48,038 nt of DNA from Bacteroidales bacterium (GTDB lineage Bacteria; Bacteroidota; Bacteroidia; Bacteroidales; UBA4181), in contig JAISCQ010000274.1 in assembly GCA_031265445.1 (NCBI GenBank), forward strand, positions 1 to 48,038. Direction: 5' to 3'. Of this stretch, positions 9,473-16,633 are shown in pieces (the first letter of the stretch is position 1; each line of letters begins with the position of its first letter). The notes under the pieces were generated by a model. That model made no database searches. It saw nothing but the letters and a program-made list of their open reading frames with translations, and was not told where the DNA came from. The translations under genes were made by a program, and so were the position numbers.

Positions 9473-10630
9473 TTATTCCAAATCAATGATTCCTTCTTCA
9501 AGGACGGTTAATTTTTCGTTTCCGTTTGTTGTTACTGCAAAGGTGTTTTCGATACCGACCGCTCCCGTGCCTTCAATGACGAATTTCGGCTCTATGGCCA
9601 GCACCATGCCCGGTTCCAGCCCGGTACGCGAACGGACGCCCAGTACAGGCGGCTCATTGACTTCAATGCCTACGCCATGCCCTACAAAACGCGCCTGCTG
9701 GCGAACGCCCATGTAACAGCCGTCCAGCCCGCTGCGTGTGGCCATTTCAACCGACCGGTTGTAGATCTCCTCGCATACGGCTCCGGGACGCATCGCATGC
9801 GCGATCATATCCTGTATTTCAAGCGCTGTCTGGTGTGCGCGATACGCTTTTTCCGTCAATTTTCCTACGGAATACGCGCGGGTCATATCGGTCATGTAGC
9901 CGGTGAAATTGCCGCCCATGTCCACCATCAGGCTCATCCCGCGCCGCAGAATCGTGTTGCTGGCGCCCACAGGGAGCGAAGGATGCAGTCCCCTGCCGCC
10001 CAATGCAAAATCGTAGGGCGAGGCTTCGCAGGCATTGTCGCCCGCCAGTACGCTTCCCATAAAAATCTCCATGCTTTGTCCGAAAACCCTGAAGATGCCA
10101 AGGTTACCGGCGCGGCGCATTTCGCGTTCTATTTCAACGGACAGTTCCAAGTCGGTCATTCCTGCGCGGTACAACTCCGGGATTTTGCGATACACTGCCG
10201 CGTGCAGCTTTCCCGAACAGCGGATCAACTCCAGCTCTGCTTCGGTTTTCACGCTGCGCGCCCGCTGTATGGCCGGCGTCCCGTTCATTATTCCGGCCGG
10301 CCGGAAAATCGCTTCGTAACGCAACCACTCGGTGTGCGGCAACGAATCGCCTTCGAGCATGAGGCTGTTCGGCAGCGGGATGCCGCGTTCGGCCATTATT
10401 TCGGCGATCTGTTCCGGCTTGCGTACGTATACCGTATGTTCGCCATCCAAACCAACCGGCCGCCGCACAAAAAGCATGGGAGCGCCTTCAACGGGGATGT
10501 ACAGGTAACCCGCCACCACTTGTCCGACAGCGTAATACAGGTTTGCGTTCGAAGTTACCAGGAACGCGTCGGCGCCTGCTGCCTGCATTTCCCTGCGGAT
10601 CTTTTCGATGTGTATCCCTTGTTCTGTCAT
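9473..10630 (-). CDS. M24-family metallopeptidase (Xaa-Pro aminopeptidase-like)
   Basis: A 385-residue pita-bread-fold peptidase, cytoplasmic, predicted to release the N-terminal residue before proline or act as a related dipeptidase. The five metal ligands are visible in order: two Asp in MVDMGGNFTGYMTDMTRA, His in GHGVGIEVNEPP, Glu in LAIEPKF and Glu in GIENTFAV. An N-terminal creatinase-like domain occupies about residues 1-130. I start at MTEQGIHIEKIRREM (10630) rather than the track's 10687. A good -7 box (TATCTTTG, reverse strand 10658-10651) lies inside the longer version, which also runs into the divergent promoter. It is transcribed divergently from the PBP4 gene. Substrate preference cannot be read from sequence. 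Confidence 0.85.
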   Translation of the reverse strand: MTEQGIHIEKIRREMQAAGADAFLVTSNANLYYAVGQVVAGYLYIPVEGAPMLFVRRPVGLDGEHTVYVRKPEQIAEIMAERGIPLPNSLMLEGDSLPHTEWLRYEAIFRPAGIMNGTPAIQRARSVKTEAELELIRCSGKLHAAVYRKIPELYRAGMTDLELSVEIEREMRRAGNLGIFRVFGQSMEIFMGSVLAGDNACEASPYDFALGGRGLHPSLPVGASNTILRRGMSLMVDMGGNFTGYMTDMTRAYSVGKLTEKAYRAHQTALEIQDMIAHAMRPGAVCEEIYNRSVEMATRSGLDGCYMGVRQQARFVGHGVGIEVNEPPVLGVRSRTGLEPGMVLAIEPKFVIEGTGAVGIENTFAVTTNGNEKLTVLEEGIIDLE

Positions 10631-10650
10631 TTGTTTTAAATCAGAAGGCG

Positions 10651-10677
10651 CAAAGATAAGCAAAATGCGTAACTTTG
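10651..10677. promoter_or_regulatory. Divergent Bacteroidota promoter pair
   Basis: Two TAnnTTTG -7 boxes face away from each other: TATCTTTG on the minus strand (10658-10651) for the M24 peptidase, and TAACTTTG on the plus strand (10670-10677) for the PBP4 gene. Their positions argue for the shorter starts used here for both genes. No clear -33 TTTG was assigned. Confidence 0.65.
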
Positions 10678-10806
10678 CGACATTCATTTTCTTTGTGCCG
10701 TTCCCTGCGGCTCTTTTTGTATCCTGAAATCGGATACGGCACAGGAAAGGCCGGTAAGTTTAACAAATATGATCTTCAAATGTTCTTGGATATTCTCAAT
10801 TCGGCA

Positions 10807-12228
10807 ATGAGGCTGAAATGGCTGGCATGCGCTCTCTGGTATGCCGGGACAATCGCTGCACAGCCTGCAACTTTGCAGGACAGGCTGGACAAGCTGCTGG
10901 GTGATGATTTTTTCCAGCAGGCAACGGCAGGTGTCGCCGTGTACGACCTTACCGGACAGAAACCGGTGTATGCCTGCAACGAAAGGCGCCTGTGCCGTCC
11001 GGCATCGAACATGAAGCTGCTCACGTCGGCCACGGCGCTGTCGGCGTTGACGCCCGGCTACACGTTTAAAACAGGCCTGTATTATACCGGAACGATCGAC
11101 GAATCGGGACGGCTGCTCGGCGATATTTACTTAGCCGGCGGTTTCGATCCCGAACTGAAGTCCGCCGACCTGGATTCCCTGATCCTGCAAGTAAAAAAAG
11201 CCGGCATCGGCAGCATCGACGGGAATCTGTACCTGGATGCATCAATGGCCGACTCAACATTCTGGGGAAAAGCATGGTCGTGGGACGACGACATGGAGGC
11301 TTTCCAGCCGTACCTGTCGCCCATACCGCTCAACAAGGGCGTGGTGAAGCTGACCGTGGTACCGGCGTCGCCCGGCCGTGCGCCCATCATTAAAACAGAA
11401 CCGGAAAGTTCGTTCATACAGGTGGTAAATCGCGCCGTTACCACGTGGAAAAGTTCCGAACCGCCCCAAAAAACGCTTCATATCACTCGCGAGTACAGCA
11501 GCGGCGGCTATAATCGGATCGTCGTTTCAGGCGTCATTTCGGCGTCGGACGCTTACCATACCGCGATCAGCCTCAAGAATCCGTACGGTTATGCCTTGAC
11601 GCTCTTTTCGGAAAAATTATCGGAGCAGATTCCCGGAAGCAACATTCGCGTGGCCGGCATGTCCCACGTACCGGACGACGCAGTGAAGCTGGGCGATGCA
11701 GCACACAGCATGGCCGAAGTGGTGCGGCAACTCAACAAGGAAAGCGACAACCTCAACGCCGAAATGCTTTTATACGCCCTGGGATACCGGCAGGACAACG
11801 GGCCGTCGTCCACCGGAAAAGGCATTGCGGCGGTGCAGCAGTTCATCGCGCAAATGGGACTTAACCCCAAAACGTACAGCATCGTCGACGGATCGGGACT
11901 CTCCAACCAAAACTACCTGACCCCCGAACTGCTGGTAGCCGTGCTCAAGCACATGTACCGGTCGCCCTGCTTCGAGCTGTTCCGCGAATCGTTGCCCATT
12001 GCCGGCGAGGACGGCACCCTGGCGCACCGTATGAGAAACTCCGCCGCATACCGTAAGGTAACAGCCAAGACAGGCTCCATCACCGGCGTTAGCGCTTTAT
12101 CAGGTTATGTGACGGCACGCAATGGACATTTATTCGCCTTCTCCATCATGATTCAAAACTTTGTGGAGAAGACATCGTACGTTTCCGTGAATTATATCGA
12201 CCGGATTTGCGAGGCGCTGGCAGAGTGA
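10807..12228 (+). CDS. dacB: D-alanyl-D-alanine carboxypeptidase/endopeptidase, PBP4 family (S13)
   Basis: A 473-residue periplasmic penicillin-binding protein that trims or cleaves peptidoglycan cross-links. The three active-site motifs are present: SNMK (Ser67, Lys70), SDN in KESDNLNAEM, and KTG in TAKTGSITG (Lys421). The chosen start, MRLKWLACALWYAG, gives a clean signal peptide ending near IAAQ. The ORF-track start (10675) overlaps the TAACTTTG promoter box and adds 44 unlikely residues; MFLDILNSAM at 10780 is a fallback start. Downstream lies a repeat array and then a convergent gene. S13 proteins are usually non-essential wall hydrolases. The gene symbol follows the family and is not proven orthology. 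Confidence 0.88.
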   Translation: MRLKWLACALWYAGTIAAQPATLQDRLDKLLGDDFFQQATAGVAVYDLTGQKPVYACNERRLCRPASNMKLLTSATALSALTPGYTFKTGLYYTGTIDESGRLLGDIYLAGGFDPELKSADLDSLILQVKKAGIGSIDGNLYLDASMADSTFWGKAWSWDDDMEAFQPYLSPIPLNKGVVKLTVVPASPGRAPIIKTEPESSFIQVVNRAVTTWKSSEPPQKTLHITREYSSGGYNRIVVSGVISASDAYHTAISLKNPYGYALTLFSEKLSEQIPGSNIRVAGMSHVPDDAVKLGDAAHSMAEVVRQLNKESDNLNAEMLLYALGYRQDNGPSSTGKGIAAVQQFIAQMGLNPKTYSIVDGSGLSNQNYLTPELLVAVLKHMYRSPCFELFRESLPIAGEDGTLAHRMRNSAAYRKVTAKTGSITGVSALSGYVTARNGHLFAFSIMIQNFVEKTSYVSVNYIDRICEALAE

Positions 12229-12300
12229 TTGACCTGTCTCAAAAGCACGCAGATGACACAGATGAGACAGATTTTCGCAGATCAATCAATAGATGATTTT

Positions 12301-12468
12301 CGCTTAATTAAGCGAAGCCTTCAATTAGCTAAGCGAAACGTTCGCTTAACTAAGCGAAGTTTTCAATTAACTAAGTGAAGTTTTCACTTAACTAAGCGAA
12401 GCTTTCACTTAACTAAGCGAAGCGTTCACTTAACTAAGCGAAACTTTCGGCTAACGAGCGGAAGCTTT
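12301..12468. repeat. Eight tandem 21-bp palindromic repeats
   Basis: Eight consecutive units start at 12301, 12322, 12343, 12364, 12385, 12406, 12427 and 12448, each exactly 21 bp. The consensus is CACTTAACTAAGCGAAGCTTT. The core CGCTTA-AC-TAAGCG is an inverted repeat. In unit 3 it extends to TTCGCTTA/TAAGCGAA. The right arm of unit 4 (TAAGTGAA) pairs perfectly with the left arm of unit 5 (TTCACTTA). There are no spacers, so it is not a CRISPR. The array fills the space between convergent genes. The preceding 12240-12300 holds cgcagat/acagat-rich sequence like other Bacteroidota intergenic repeats. Confidence 0.9.
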
Positions 12469-12508
12469 CCGGACAAGGCGCACGGCGTAATTTTGTGCGA
12501 TGATTTTT

Positions 12509-12536
12509 GTAGAGACGTGGCACGCCACGTCTCTAC
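12509..12536. terminator. Perfect 13-bp-stem hairpin between convergent genes
   Basis: GTAGAGACGTGGC and GCCACGTCTCTAC flank a 2-nt loop. The hairpin touches the stop codon of the oxidoreductase on the minus strand and follows the PBP4 gene on the plus strand. It may act as a bidirectional terminator or be a dispersed REP-type element. A partial copy (gtagagacgtgggg) occurs at 47954. Confidence 0.6.
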
Positions 12537-13528
12537 TACTCTGCGTCCGACGGATATACCACTCCCAACTGTTTCCTGATTTCATCCATGATTTCCATCG
12601 TAATCAGCGAATTTTCCCAGCTGTTGACGGCCGATTCCTGTCTGCCCGACTGCACCGTATCCATAAATTCCTTTATTTCGTAATAATACTCATTACGGTC
12701 GGCAGGGCGAGAGAGGGATTCCTTCCGTCCGTCGCGGAAATGGAGGTTCACTTCGCTGATCATATTGATGCGGTCGAGAACGATATTACCGTCTTCGCCC
12801 TGTATCTCGGTGGGAAGTGAAGAATTTGCGATTTTGGAATAGAGCACCGCGGCATCCATCGCAGGGTATGAAAATACGGCGCTGCCCTCTCCGTCGACGC
12901 CTGATGAAAGTTTCAATCCTGCGGCTTTGACGGTTTGCGGCCGGCCAAACAATACCACCATCGGGTAGATGGTGTATATGCCGATGTCGGGCAGGGCGCC
13001 GCTGGAAAATTCCGGGCGAAAGGCGTTGAGTACGGTGCCTTCGCGAAATTTGTCGTATCGTGACGAATACTGGCAGTAGCAGGAAAAATACCGGCGGATA
13101 GCGCCGATTCTGCCCAATGCGTCGCGCGCAGCCAGAAAATTGGGCGTGAGCGTCGGCTTCATGGCTTCCATCAGTGCAACTTTGTTTCTACGGGCGGCAG
13201 CGATCATTTCGCGAGCTTCGCGGGCATTGGATGCGAAGGCTTTTTCGCAAAGCACATGCTTGCCATGCTCCATGCAAAAGATGCTCTGGCCGGCATGTAA
13301 TGCATTGGGCGACGCCACATACACGGCATCGATCAGCGGATCGGCGGCCATTGCTTCCAGCGAGGTAAACGTGCGGGGAATGCTGTGCCTGGCGGCAAAA
13401 GCATCGGCGGTTTCCTGCGTGCGCGAATACACGGCGGCGAGTTCAAAACGTTCATCCTGCCGTCCGCCGGTAATCACCCAGTCGGAAATAAAGTTGGTGC
13501 CGATCACGCCAAAACGTAAACGATTCAT
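12536..13528 (-). CDS. Gfo/Idh/MocA-family oxidoreductase
   Basis: A 330-residue NAD(P)-dependent dehydrogenase of unknown substrate, probably a sugar, inositol or related polyol. The N-terminal Rossmann fold begins RFGVIGTNFIS. The catalytic-region motif reads CEKAFA, where the family usually has EKP, so Pro is replaced by Ala. The C-terminal half forms the family alpha/beta substrate domain. No signal peptide is seen, so it is cytoplasmic. It starts 22 bp after the gldG-like gene stops on the same strand and is probably the last gene of that transcript. Its stop codon abuts a strong hairpin. Confidence 0.85.
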   Translation of the reverse strand: MNRLRFGVIGTNFISDWVITGGRQDERFELAAVYSRTQETADAFAARHSIPRTFTSLEAMAADPLIDAVYVASPNALHAGQSIFCMEHGKHVLCEKAFASNAREAREMIAAARRNKVALMEAMKPTLTPNFLAARDALGRIGAIRRYFSCYCQYSSRYDKFREGTVLNAFRPEFSSGALPDIGIYTIYPMVVLFGRPQTVKAAGLKLSSGVDGEGSAVFSYPAMDAAVLYSKIANSSLPTEIQGEDGNIVLDRINMISEVNLHFRDGRKESLSRPADRNEYYYEIKEFMDTVQSGRQESAVNSWENSLITMEIMDEIRKQLGVVYPSDAE

Positions 13529-13550
13529 TGTTCAGGGTTCAAGGTTGAGA

Positions 13551-15263
13551 TCAGGTCATGGCTGTTTTTGGCCTGTAATTTCCATAGCGAAAGCGGCGCC
13601 ACCCGTTGTATGCCAGCCCGCCGGCAAGCAGCAAAAACATGGGCAATACCAGATTAATGATTTGCCATTTCAATTGTTCACTGGCTACTTTCTGCCTGTT
13701 GAGCAGTCGCAGTTTAAATTCGCGATTTCGCAGGTTCATCAGCCCGGTATCGTCGGTCAGGTAATTGAGCGCGTTGACTAAAAACTCCCTGTTGGCAAAC
13801 GTTTCGCGGGTATAGCGGTCGTATCCGAGCGGATAAGCCGGAACAGGGCCGTTCGGGGTATAGCGCACATCATTGCAGGCAACATTGCCGTCGGATATCA
13901 CCAGCATTTTAGTAGGGACGCTTTTTTCGGCCTGCTTTTCCTGCAAGTCAGGGAACAGGTTCCGGGCATTGCGACTGCGGAATACCGATGGAAATTCGCC
14001 CTCGAGCAGCACGCCGGTAATGCGGTGCGGCCTGTTGAATTGCTGCTGTTCGGGCATGTGTTCTACTTCGCTGAGGGTGATCATGAACGGAAGTCCTTTC
14101 GTACGCGACATTTCGGATGTTTGCAGCAACACGCTTTTGCGGACAGCGTTATCGCGCCCCACCGTATCGATGTCGCTGGCATAACGCAAGCAGACAGGAC
14201 TCAGATTCCGTGTGATCACATGGTGAGGCGAAGGGTTTACCAGCGGGTAATAGAGCCAGGGCGCAAGCACAGGCTGCGAAGAGTCGTCAGCTAACCTTAC
14301 CGGCACAGGATGGGATACGATGTCCTGTATCACGTCCGGATTGATGCGCACGCCGTAAGTGAACAGCTGGTCATCGAGGTTCAGTTCGGAAGCCAGCGCA
14401 TAGGTTATTCCCGTGGAGAACAGGCTGTCCGTATTCACATCAGCGCCGTTGATGAGCCACATTACCTTACCGCCCCGCATGATGTAACGGTCGATCACAA
14501 ACTTGTCCTTCTCGTCGAAGGCTTCGCGGGGCTTGGCGATGATTACCGCCCTGTACGGATCCAGGGCGTTCAACTGTCCATGGATGGCTTTACGGTCTAC
14601 CTCGTAAAAACCGGCAAACTCATTGGCAAGATCGTACGTTTCGGCCCTGCCGGGCTCGCCGTGTCCGATGGTGAAAGCCACGCGCCCGACACTGTCCGTG
14701 TTCAGCAGGGTTACGGTTTTAGCCAGTTCATACTCAAGCGCCTCTAACGATGCATTCAATGCCGTTTCGTAATGTACCATACGGTTGTTTCCCCTCAGCA
14801 GGTTGATAGCCGCCCGCCTGTCCCTGTATGAAAGGATGGCGCCCGGGAAAATGATTTGTTGCGACAGGCTGCCGTCCTTATTGGTTTTGTTGATATTGAT
14901 ACCACGGATACCCGACTCCTCAAGCCCGGCATAATATTTCTCCCGTTCCTGCCGGCTGTTCGCTTCGGCAGGATCGATCAAGTGATATATGATGCGGCTT
15001 CCGCTGTATGCCTTGAAATCATCCAGCATTTCGCAAATGCTGTTGCGGAGCTTCCGGAATTGTACAGGGAGATCGCCGTCGAGAAAGATATCCACGTACA
15101 GCGGAGCATCCAGGCGGCGCAGCGCCTGGATGGTTTCGGGCGACAGGGTATATCGCTTTTCGGCAGTAAGGTCGATTCGAAAGGAGTATTTCGACGAAAC
15201 CATCGCTACCAGCACAATGCCGCACAAAAGGATGATACATTGACGGATATTTCTTTTCTTCAT
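13551..15263 (-). CDS. gldG: GldG-like ABC-transporter auxiliary protein (gliding/T9SS-associated family)
   Basis: A 570-residue membrane-anchored protein. An N-terminal membrane segment (about 10-27) leads into SFRIDLTAEKRYTLSPET, the hallmark opening of GldG/ABC_transp_aux proteins. A large extracytoplasmic domain follows, and a final membrane helix lies near 540-558 (LVLPMFLLLAGGLAYNGW). In Flavobacterium, GldG works with GldF (permease) and GldA (ATPase) in gliding motility. Here neither partner is adjacent: the upstream gene on the strand is an esterase and the downstream gene an oxidoreductase. The symbol denotes family membership. In non-gliding Bacteroidales the role is unclear. Confidence 0.82.
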   Translation of the reverse strand: MKKRNIRQCIILLCGIVLVAMVSSKYSFRIDLTAEKRYTLSPETIQALRRLDAPLYVDIFLDGDLPVQFRKLRNSICEMLDDFKAYSGSRIIYHLIDPAEANSRQEREKYYAGLEESGIRGININKTNKDGSLSQQIIFPGAILSYRDRRAAINLLRGNNRMVHYETALNASLEALEYELAKTVTLLNTDSVGRVAFTIGHGEPGRAETYDLANEFAGFYEVDRKAIHGQLNALDPYRAVIIAKPREAFDEKDKFVIDRYIMRGGKVMWLINGADVNTDSLFSTGITYALASELNLDDQLFTYGVRINPDVIQDIVSHPVPVRLADDSSQPVLAPWLYYPLVNPSPHHVITRNLSPVCLRYASDIDTVGRDNAVRKSVLLQTSEMSRTKGLPFMITLSEVEHMPEQQQFNRPHRITGVLLEGEFPSVFRSRNARNLFPDLQEKQAEKSVPTKMLVISDGNVACNDVRYTPNGPVPAYPLGYDRYTRETFANREFLVNALNYLTDDTGLMNLRNREFKLRLLNRQKVASEQLKWQIINLVLPMFLLLAGGLAYNGWRRFRYGNYRPKTAMT

Positions 15264-15309
15264 GACAGTTAATTCTCTGTATTTTACGCAACCGGCGCAA
15301 CCCGAAACC

Positions 15310-16194
15310 CTATTTTAAAATTTTTGTCAACCAGGCTTTCAGTGGTACGCTCCATTCAAGGTATTGTGATTTTTCCGGGCTGGTGCCCCATCCGTGGCCG
15401 CCGTCGGGGATAACATACAGTACTGCCGGGATATTGTTGCGTTTCAGTGCGGAATAAAATTCTATACTGTTGCGCGGAGGAACGGCTTTGTCGTCGTCGC
15501 TGGTGATCAGGAATGCGGGCGGCGTCTGTGCCGTCACCTGTTCCTCGTTCGAGTACAGTGTTACCAATTCGGCATTGTACCCGTCGCCCATCAGGTTGCG
15601 GCGCGAGCCCATGTGCGTAAACGCTTCCTTCATGGTGATGACGGGATAGAACAGTATGGCGAAATCGGGACGGCAACTGAGGCGGTCGAGCGGATCGGCG
15701 GCCGATGCATTACCCGCGTCAAAATGCGTTGCAGCAGTGGATGCCAGATGACCGCCTGCCGAAAAGCCGGAAATTCCAAGTTTGGCCGGATCGATGTCCC
15801 ATTCCTTCGCTTTGGAACGAACGGTACGTAACGCTCTTTGCGCGTCCTTCAGCGGGATGAAATGATTTTTATCGGGGAGGCGGTATTTCAGGATAACCGC
15901 CGTAATGCCATTGTTGATCAGCCACCGGGCATAATCGTGCCCTTCGTGGTTCATGGCCAGGCCGGCATAACCGCCGCCAGGGCAGATGACCACTGCCGCC
16001 CGCGTATTCTTTTGTTTGTCGGGACGGTAAACATACAGTTTTGCGGTGGAATAGCCGTCGCCTTTTTCATTTTTCGACAGGCTATTGCTTTCGGGTGCGC
16101 CATCGGGCCAAAGATCCATCTCAACGGGTTGTTGGGAAAAGCATGAACAATAAGTCATTGCCTGGACAAGAAGAACTGTAAAAAATCGCTTCAT
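15310..16194 (-). CDS. Secreted alpha/beta-hydrolase esterase (BD-FAE/acetylxylan-esterase-like)
   Basis: A 294-residue exported hydrolase. It has a signal peptide (MKRFFTVLLVQAMTYCSCFS), then the signature VPDGAP-like start LWPDGAPESN seen in Bacteroidota carbohydrate esterases. The oxyanion region is CPGGGYAGLAMNHEG. The nucleophile elbow is GFSAGG. The acid is likely in DDDKAVPP and the His in GGHGWG. Likely substrates are acetylated or feruloylated polysaccharides, or small esters. It starts a three-gene minus-strand set with gldG (46 bp downstream) and the oxidoreductase. A TACTTTTG -7 box is on the minus strand at 16243-16236, about 40 bp upstream of the start. Confidence 0.82.
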   Translation of the reverse strand: MKRFFTVLLVQAMTYCSCFSQQPVEMDLWPDGAPESNSLSKNEKGDGYSTAKLYVYRPDKQKNTRAAVVICPGGGYAGLAMNHEGHDYARWLINNGITAVILKYRLPDKNHFIPLKDAQRALRTVRSKAKEWDIDPAKLGISGFSAGGHLASTAATHFDAGNASAADPLDRLSCRPDFAILFYPVITMKEAFTHMGSRRNLMGDGYNAELVTLYSNEEQVTAQTPPAFLITSDDDKAVPPRNSIEFYSALKRNNIPAVLYVIPDGGHGWGTSPEKSQYLEWSVPLKAWLTKILK

Positions 16195-16235
16195 TTTTTT
16201 AAATCCTGCTGATTAGAAATGTGAAAATTATCCTG

Positions 16236-16243
16236 CAAAAGTA
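16236..16243 (-). promoter_or_regulatory. -7 box (TACTTTTG) for the esterase-gldG operon
   Basis: The reverse complement of caaaagta gives TACTTTTG, fitting TAnnTTTG. It sits about 42 bp before the esterase start codon. Confidence 0.5.
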
Positions 16244-16319
16244 ATTTTTTATGATGAATATCGGATATTTATTGTGCGGGTTCATTTCAAAATTATGGAG
16301 CGCTTTCAAAAACTTACCA

Positions 16320-16327
16320 TACCTTTG
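16320..16327 (+). promoter_or_regulatory. -7 box (TACCTTTG) for the cobalamin riboswitch transcript
   Basis: TACCTTTG lies about 10 bp before the conserved 5' part of the riboswitch, so transcription would begin at its edge. No convincing -33 TTTG is seen at the usual spacing. Confidence 0.55.
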
Positions 16328-16336
16328 CGTCAAGTT

Positions 16337-16506
16337 TTGGTATGAATCATTTCGTCCGGGATGATTCGTGAAAAGGGAACCAGGTGCAAGTCCTGGACAG
16401 ACCCGCTGCTGTAAGCTCCGTTGAGCCGAAGCCCGGTACTCAAAGTCACTGTCGCTGCGTGCGGTGGGAAGACAGGGTTGAGGAGGAGTAAGTCAGAAGA
16501 CCTGCC
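16337..16506 (+). ncRNA. Cobalamin riboswitch
   Basis: The class-defining elements appear in order: aaaagggaaccaggtg, aagtcctggacagacccgc and ctgctgtaa, then the AGTCACTG box, then gggaagacaggg, and the closing agtcagaagacctgcc. The element lies in the long leader of the BtuB-like receptor gene, on the same strand. Adenosylcobalamin binding is expected to shut off expression. Downstream, gaagaaacag (about 16556) can pair with the T-rich ttgtttttcttctt, a possible terminator stem in the expression platform. Other parts of 16195-16633 hold only the two promoters listed. Confidence 0.95.
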
Positions 16507-16633
16507 GGAACGGTTTAGTTACAAGGCTTTCGCGGAATAGAGCCAAGGGCAGCCGGAAGAAACAGTCTGACCGATTGTTTTTCTTCTTCGTTCACTCCTT
16601 TTATTCCCCGACAGCTGTTTCACGACAGTGTAA

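Noticed and set aside
9677-10639. 320-codon plus-strand ORF
   Set aside because: Antisense to the M24 peptidase, whose five metal ligands are all present.
12289-12378. Possible short heptad-repeat peptide (RLTKRSF-type) across the 21-bp array
   Set aside because: 21 bp is seven codons, but the frame meets a TGA in unit 4 and has no start codon, so it is not a supported gene.
12301-12468. Possible CRISPR array
   Set aside because: The units are contiguous 21-bp repeats with no unique spacers and no cas genes nearby.
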